Assembly: GCF_003003265.1 (NCBI RefSeq)
Contig: NZ_PVTL01000004.1
Span: 1-64,000 of the forward strand
Length of the DNA stretch: 64,000 nt
Direction of reading: 5' to 3'
Source: Glaciihabitans tibetensis
GTDB lineage: Bacteria > Actinomycetota > Actinomycetes > Actinomycetales > Microbacteriaceae
Position numbers and translations under genes: made by a program. The notes below the pieces were generated by a model. The model was not told the origin of the DNA. It made no database searches and saw only the letters and a list, made by a program, of their open reading frames with translations. Shown here piece by piece: positions 59,838-64,000 of the stretch. Position 1 is the first letter of the stretch. Each line of letters begins with the position of its first letter.

Positions 59838-61346
59838 CTATCGACGGCGGGGCGGTACAGCTAGCACCGGATACCGGTTCGCAGCCATGCGCGAACCAGG
59901 ATGGGCGGCGCGCGGGTAGTTGATCGAATGGTTCTGCACGTACTCGGAGAGCCCGAGATCACCGAACTCGCGTCCGTGACCGCTCAGGCCGCGGCCACCC
60001 ATGGGGGCACGCAACGACACTCCCGCCCGGTTCGCGCAGTTGATGAAGGTAAAGCCGACCCGCAGGCGGCGCGCCACGTCGCGGGCACGATCGGCATCCT
60101 TCGACCACACCGATGACGCCAGGCCGTGCTCGACGCTGTTTGCCCGTTCGATAGCTTCGTCGACGGTGTCGTAGGCGAGGATCGGGAGCACGGGACCGAA
60201 TTGCTCGTCCCTCACAAGTTCGTGATCATCGTCGAGCCCGGTCACCAGCCGCGGGCGCATCCAGTGTCCGCCGGTCGGGAGGGCATCGTCGATCGAGCCG
60301 ATTTCGATGACCGTGCCGCCCGCGCGTGCCGAGGAATCAACGAGCCGCTCGAGCCGCTCGCGGGCATCAGCGCTGATGACGGGACCCATCGTGACACCCT
60401 CTTCTCGTGGATCTCCGACCCGGAGCACCCGCTGTGCCGCTTGCACCAATTCGTTGACGAAGGCGTCGTGGTGGCTGCGCGGCACATAAACGCGCTTGAT
60501 CGCCATGCAGACCTGGCCACTCGTGAGGAACGCGCCGAAAATGATGCGCTCGGCGAGTTCCTCTCCCCACTCGGCATCTTCCAGAATGATCGCCGCGTCG
60601 TTGCCGCCGAGCTCCATAACCGTGGGGCGGATGCTGCGAGCCGCAGCAGCGCCGATGGCACGAGCCGTCGCGGGACCACCCGTGAACGAGATCATGTCGA
60701 CGCGCGGGTCACTCACGAGAGCGTCGCCCGCCTCGGGTCCCCCGTTGACGAGGTTGAGCACGCCGGCGGGCAGCCGCGCAGCAACATCAGAGAGGAAGCT
60801 GGTGACCGCGAGAGGCGCGAGCGGGGACGGCTTGAGTACCATGGTGTTGCCCGTCATCAACGCGGGAATCACCTTCAGCGCCGCGAGTATCACCGGGGCG
60901 TTCCACGGGGTGATCGCTGCGATAACACCCATCGGCTCCGCCACCCGAAGCAGCGTACCCTCCTCGTCCTCGGTCCAGTGCTCGGCGCAGATCGCCTCCG
61001 CCTGGTCGCCGCAGAACCGGGCGTATCGTTCGGCGAACGCGAACTCGCCGTCGGCCTCGCCCGCAGGCTTTCCCATCTCCGCGGCGATCAGCTGGCCGCT
61101 TTGCGCACCAACCGCGAGCACCTCGGCGATAGCAGTCTGGACCTGCTCAACTCGCGCACGCACCGGAACCTCCGCCCAGGCGGGAAGAGCGGAGCTTGCG
61201 GCGGCGATCGCCGCGCGCACTTGCTCAGCGGAAGCTGACGCGACGCTCCCCACGACGGTGACACCGTCGATCGGGCTGACACAGACAAGGCGGGCATCTC
61301 CAGGCGCGGACGTCGGATGACCATTGATAAACGAGTCGAGATCCAT
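59838..61346 (-). CDS. NAD(P)-dependent aldehyde dehydrogenase
   Basis: Starting at MDLDSFINGH (ATG 61346) the enzyme is 502 residues, normal for the superfamily. The oxyanion Asn149 (TPWNA), the cofactor Lys172 region (LKPSPLAPLA), FTGG (221-224), the general base Glu245 (VMELGGND) and the nucleophile Cys280 (SGQVC) are all present. It oxidises an aldehyde to an acid. It is divergent from an SDR across an operator-rich gap and probably acts after it in the same pathway. Confidence 0.95.
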   Translation of the reverse strand: MDLDSFINGHPTSAPGDARLVCVSPIDGVTVVGSVASASAEQVRAAIAAASSALPAWAEVPVRARVEQVQTAIAEVLAVGAQSGQLIAAEMGKPAGEADGEFAFAERYARFCGDQAEAICAEHWTEDEEGTLLRVAEPMGVIAAITPWNAPVILAALKVIPALMTGNTMVLKPSPLAPLAVTSFLSDVAARLPAGVLNLVNGGPEAGDALVSDPRVDMISFTGGPATARAIGAAAARSIRPTVMELGGNDAAIILEDAEWGEELAERIIFGAFLTSGQVCMAIKRVYVPRSHHDAFVNELVQAAQRVLRVGDPREEGVTMGPVISADARERLERLVDSSARAGGTVIEIGSIDDALPTGGHWMRPRLVTGLDDDHELVRDEQFGPVLPILAYDTVDEAIERANSVEHGLASSVWSKDADRARDVARRLRVGFTFINCANRAGVSLRAPMGGRGLSGHGREFGDLGLSEYVQNHSINYPRAAHPGSRMAANRYPVLAVPPRRR

Positions 61347-61380
61347 ACGCCAAGCATGAGCGAGAGTCGCAACGATCGTA

Positions 61381-61437
61381 TGCAATTTGTGTTACCGGCT
61401 CGTAAATTATCGGGTTGCGAAACACAATTGCATGCAA
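61381..61437. promoter_or_regulatory. Operator region between the aldehyde dehydrogenase and SDR genes
   Basis: TGCAATTTGTGTT (61381-61393) is mirrored by AAACACAATTGCA (61420-61432), with one base offset. A perfect palindrome TTGCATGCAA (61428-61437) overlaps the second arm. This resembles GntR-type sites and lies in the divergent gap. The regulator is not in the window. Confidence 0.6.
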
Positions 61438-61446
61438 GCTGACTCC

Positions 61447-62274
61447 ATGACAGACGAATCTATTCCCTTCCGGACGGCCATCGTGACGGGCGGCGCGCGC
61501 GGGCTTGGCCGCGTGATGGCGCTCGCTCTGCGCCGTGCCGGTTATGCCGTAACTATTACGGCGTCGGGCCCGTCCGCGCAGCTCGACGCAACCGTCGCAG
61601 AGAGCGCGACGCTCCCCGGCGGCGACGGCCTGCTCCTGCCCCTCATCGCCGACGTCAGCGATCCGGAGGAATCCACTCGCGTCGTGGCGGAGACCGTGGA
61701 CAGATTCGGAGCGCTGCACGCGCTTATCAACAACGCGGGGCGAGGCATGCGCGTGGTATCGGAAACGTTCAACACGGTGCCCGTCCCATTTTGGGAAATT
61801 GCCGAAGAGAAGTGGGACCAGATTCTTGCGACGAACGTCAACGGACCCTTCTATATGACGAAAGCCGCGATGCCGCATTTCCTCGGCCAGGGCGAGGGCC
61901 GAATCATCAATGTGTCGACGAGCGCGCAAACCATGATCCGCACCGGCTATGCGCCCTACGGCGGAAGTAAGGCCGCGCTCGAAGCCATGACTCGCTCGTG
62001 GGCCGCTGACCTCAAGGGCTCGGGAATCACCGCGAACCTGCTGCTGCCCGGTGGCGCATCCGACACCGACCTTCTCCCGGCATCTCCGACGAAGCAGGGA
62101 GCGGATGGCAACCTCCTCGACCCGGAGATCATGGCCGCGCCCGCCGTGTGGCTGTGCTCGCCAGAAAGCGCACACATCAACGGCGCACGCATCATTGCGC
62201 GGTACTGGGACCCCGCGGCGCGGCCCGAGGATGCACTCGCTTCCGCATCCCAGGCCCACGTCGTTGGCGTCTAG
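61447..62274 (+). CDS. Short-chain dehydrogenase/reductase
   Basis: From ATG 61447 the protein is 275 residues. The cofactor loop TGGARGLG (14-21), NNAG, the Ser strand IINVSTSAQ and the catalytic pair APYGGSKAA are intact. An ASG motif after strand 2 suggests NADP(H). It is divergent from the aldehyde dehydrogenase. Together they could convert an alcohol to an acid by way of an aldehyde. Confidence 0.93.
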   Translation: MTDESIPFRTAIVTGGARGLGRVMALALRRAGYAVTITASGPSAQLDATVAESATLPGGDGLLLPLIADVSDPEESTRVVAETVDRFGALHALINNAGRGMRVVSETFNTVPVPFWEIAEEKWDQILATNVNGPFYMTKAAMPHFLGQGEGRIINVSTSAQTMIRTGYAPYGGSKAALEAMTRSWAADLKGSGITANLLLPGGASDTDLLPASPTKQGADGNLLDPEIMAAPAVWLCSPESAHINGARIIARYWDPAARPEDALASASQAHVVGV

Positions 62275-62344
62275 CAGGAAAGAGAGCGGGTGCGGGAGCG
62301 GGAGCACAGCCTTGCGGCCTCGGTCTCGCACCAGTCCCGCGTGT

Positions 62345-62992
62345 CTAGCTGGTGAACGCCGCGAGGTACTTGAGCACCTCGTGCTCACCAACGACGTCCG
62401 CGTACTTCGCGTCGAGGTCGAAGAGCGCGGCGTCGTGCGGCTCCTGCCGGCGGTCACCGACTGCCTCGCGGACAACAAGGGGAATGAAGCCGTACTGGCA
62501 CGCGTCGACGGCCGTCGCGCGCACGCAGCCCGAGGTCGACAGGCCCACCAGGATCACGCTGTCACACCCCAGCACCGTGAGGTCGGTCGAGAGGGACGTG
62601 CCGAAGAACGAACTGGCGTACTTCTTCGAGATGATCGGATCTTCGTCGCGCGGAGTAAGCGGAGCGGCAATGGCCCCGAGCGGGGAACCTGAGGCAAGCG
62701 TTTCGAGCCCGGTCACCTTGCGCGCGAAAACGCCGCCGCCGGTGGGACCCTTGGCCTGCTCGACCACGGTGTAGATGATCGGAATTCCGGCGGCCCGTGA
62801 TGCCTCCAGGACACGGGTGGCAGATTCCAGCGGTTCCTCGACGCCTGCGTACAGGGGTGATCCCTTGACGAGGTAGGCGTCGACGAAATCGATAACGATG
62901 AGCGCGGGCTTTTTGCCGAATCCCAGGCGTCGGCCGAACCCGGACGCTGCATAGTCACTTGCGGCGGTCACCTGCGTGGTGTCTGTAGTCAT
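62345..62992 (-). CDS. Isochorismatase-like cysteine hydrolase
   Basis: The 215-residue protein has the Asp-Lys-Cys triad of the family: D35 (IVIDFVDAY), K123 or K124 (ISKKYASSFF) and C156 in LSTSGCVRAT. The closest recognisable subgroup is N-carbamoylsarcosine amidase/maleamate amidohydrolase-like, so it probably cleaves an amide in a nitrogen-containing metabolite. GGAAAGGACTCC precedes the ATG. It is parallel to the downstream MFS gene and convergent with the SDR. Confidence 0.9.
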   Translation of the reverse strand: MTTDTTQVTAASDYAASGFGRRLGFGKKPALIVIDFVDAYLVKGSPLYAGVEEPLESATRVLEASRAAGIPIIYTVVEQAKGPTGGGVFARKVTGLETLASGSPLGAIAAPLTPRDEDPIISKKYASSFFGTSLSTDLTVLGCDSVILVGLSTSGCVRATAVDACQYGFIPLVVREAVGDRRQEPHDAALFDLDAKYADVVGEHEVLKYLAAFTS

Positions 62993-63070
62993 GATGGAGT
63001 CCTTTCCAGCGGTGTGGCGGTTGGGTGGTGAAGCGTGATGGTCACACGAAAAGAGTGGTCACGCGAGACG

Positions 63071-63104
63071 AGTGATCAGGCGCGAAGAGTGATCAGGCGC
63101 GAAG
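63071..63104. repeat. Perfect 17-bp tandem duplication over the MFS stop codon
   Basis: AGTGATCAGGCGCGAAG occurs at 63071-63087 and 63088-63104. The MFS stop (63093-63095) lies in the second copy. Confidence 0.9.
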
Positions 63105-64000
63105 CTGACGCGCGCTGCGGCGATCGGGATGGAAATACGCAGCAACCAAAGCCACAGAAGCAGCGACTGCCGCGATGATTGCGGCGGCGATCCAGCCCGT
63201 CGTGGATCCGAAGGAATCGAATACGAAGCCCATGGCGAATGGGCCCGCGGCGCTTCCGATGTAGGCGCCGGACTGGACGAGCCCGGTGGCCCGGGCCGCA
63301 TTGCTGCCGGCGGCCTGGGACACGACGTAGTGCAACAAGCCGCTCCACCCCCAGCCCAGGCCGAAGGCGAGTACACAGCCGACGGCGAAGGTCCAGGGCA
63401 GAGCGATTGCCATGCCCGTGAGCCCGAGGGCGCCGCTCGCCATCATGAGGGCCACCGTCGCCATCGTTCCGCCGATGCCTCGGTCGGCGATCCACCCGAC
63501 GAGTGGGCGGGAGATCAGGTTTCCGAGTGAGCCCAGGCTGAGGAGCATGCCGGCGACGGCCATCGAGAATCCGGCGTCGATCGCCGCCGAGACGGTGAAG
63601 GCGCCGATCACATTGGACTGAGCCGCACCGAGACCGCTTGCGGTCGAGGCGAGGACAAGAAAGAGGAGGAGATCCCTTGGGAGCTTTTCCGTAGTTTTGG
63701 CGCGCCGCGCTTTCCGCACAACAGACGGGATCGGCGGCACCTGCCAGGCCACAAAGGCAACAACAAACGCGGCCAGAGAGCCGGCGATCGCGAACGTCCA
63801 TTGCCATCCCACGGTGAGACCCAGCGATGGAACGGCGAGACCCGCGAAGAATGTCGCCAGGGGTATGGCGCCCTGTTTTATCCCGTAGGCGAACGCTCGA
63901 TTGCGCGCCGATACGGAGAGGCCGATGAGTTCGTTCGACGGTGGGTGCCCGAGCGCGTTAGCCGCGCCCGCGAGCGCTAGCCACACGAGCAGCCACTGCC
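63093..64000 (-). CDS. MFS transporter (partial, N-terminus beyond the right edge)
   Basis: The frame is open to the window edge (residues QWLLVWLALAGAANALG before the first internal GTG), so the visible 302 residues are the C-terminal part. About nine hydrophobic helices are seen, with the FNLISRPLVGWIADRGIG-type loop (motif A of the second half) and GLGAAQSNVIGAFTVS. It belongs to the MFS, possibly the CynX/NimT or OFA-like branch. Position suggests uptake for the aldehyde dehydrogenase/isochorismatase catabolic island. The C-terminal codons lie in a 17-bp duplication. Confidence 0.88.
   Translation of the reverse strand, partial: QWLLVWLALAGAANALGHPPSNELIGLSVSARNRAFAYGIKQGAIPLATFFAGLAVPSLGLTVGWQWTFAIAGSLAAFVVAFVAWQVPPIPSVVRKARRAKTTEKLPRDLLLFLVLASTASGLGAAQSNVIGAFTVSAAIDAGFSMAVAGMLLSLGSLGNLISRPLVGWIADRGIGGTMATVALMMASGALGLTGMAIALPWTFAVGCVLAFGLGWGWSGLLHYVVSQAAGSNAARATGLVQSGAYIGSAAGPFAMGFVFDSFGSTTGWIAAAIIAAVAASVALVAAYFHPDRRSARQLRA

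Overview
The window is GC-rich, densely packed chromosomal DNA from an actinobacterium. The best fit is the family Microbacteriaceae: a DUF222/HNH-type gene start at the left edge, a GAAC-N4-GTTC SOS box, an IdeR/DtxR iron box, several apparently leaderless genes, EI24, FBP-zinc-finger, siderophore-interacting, ScyD/E-like and PadR/HAAS genes. I see no rRNA, tRNA, CRISPR array, insertion sequence or plasmid/phage backbone. This is an inference from gene content, not a species call.

Layout. 0-8.8 kb: start of an HNH-type gene, a NarL-type two-component pair, a flavoprotein monooxygenase-like gene, GNAT and XRE genes, a second methionine aminopeptidase with a leaderless promoter, and two lipoproteins. 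8.8-20.6 kb: BLUF photoreceptor, FBP zinc protein, TetR gene, iron-regulated siderophore-interacting protein, hydrolase, MerR-GyrI regulator with a typical 19-bp-spacer promoter, sugar acetyltransferase, NmrA-like protein, a tandem pair of ScyD/E-like secreted proteins and EI24. 20.7-31.7 kb: a CoiA-like gene broken by one in-frame TGA, a RibD/DHFR-like gene, a glutaminase translationally coupled to an MFS transporter, a PadR-HAAS pair, an SOS-controlled small operon, a DUF1801 gene, a TetR/EamA exporter pair and a second TetR gene. 31.7-46.6 kb: alkylsulfatase, TfoX-N protein, epimerase, PadR/ABC1-kinase operon, DUF3500 lipoprotein, SRPBCC protein, and a CitA/CitB-type two-component system divergent from a CitMHS citrate transporter.

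46.8-54.3 kb is a coherent uptake-and-oxidation island: GntR/UTRA regulator, ABC importer (binding protein, ATPase, permease), LLM flavin monooxygenase, MFS transporter and a divergent flavin reductase. The ABC importer would bring in a substrate, the two-component monooxygenase would oxidise it, and the MFS protein may export product or surplus substrate. The substrate cannot be read from sequence. 54.3-57.6 kb is a decaying stretch: a 3' remnant of an SRPBCC gene (its intact relative is at 40.8 kb), a frameshifted WYL regulator and a ComEA helix-hairpin-helix remnant. 57.7-64 kb holds an XRE (MmyB-type) regulator, a monooxygenase/SDR pair and a catabolic island (aldehyde dehydrogenase, divergent SDR, isochorismatase-like hydrolase, MFS transporter running off the right edge).

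The most unusual property is not one gene but a pattern. Short tandem repeats, mostly with periods of 15 bp or another multiple of 3, are inserted in frame into many unrelated proteins (GNAT C-terminus, NmrA-like insertion, hydrolase insertion, lipoprotein linker, membrane-protein tail). Similar duplications occur in intergenic DNA and across stop codons.
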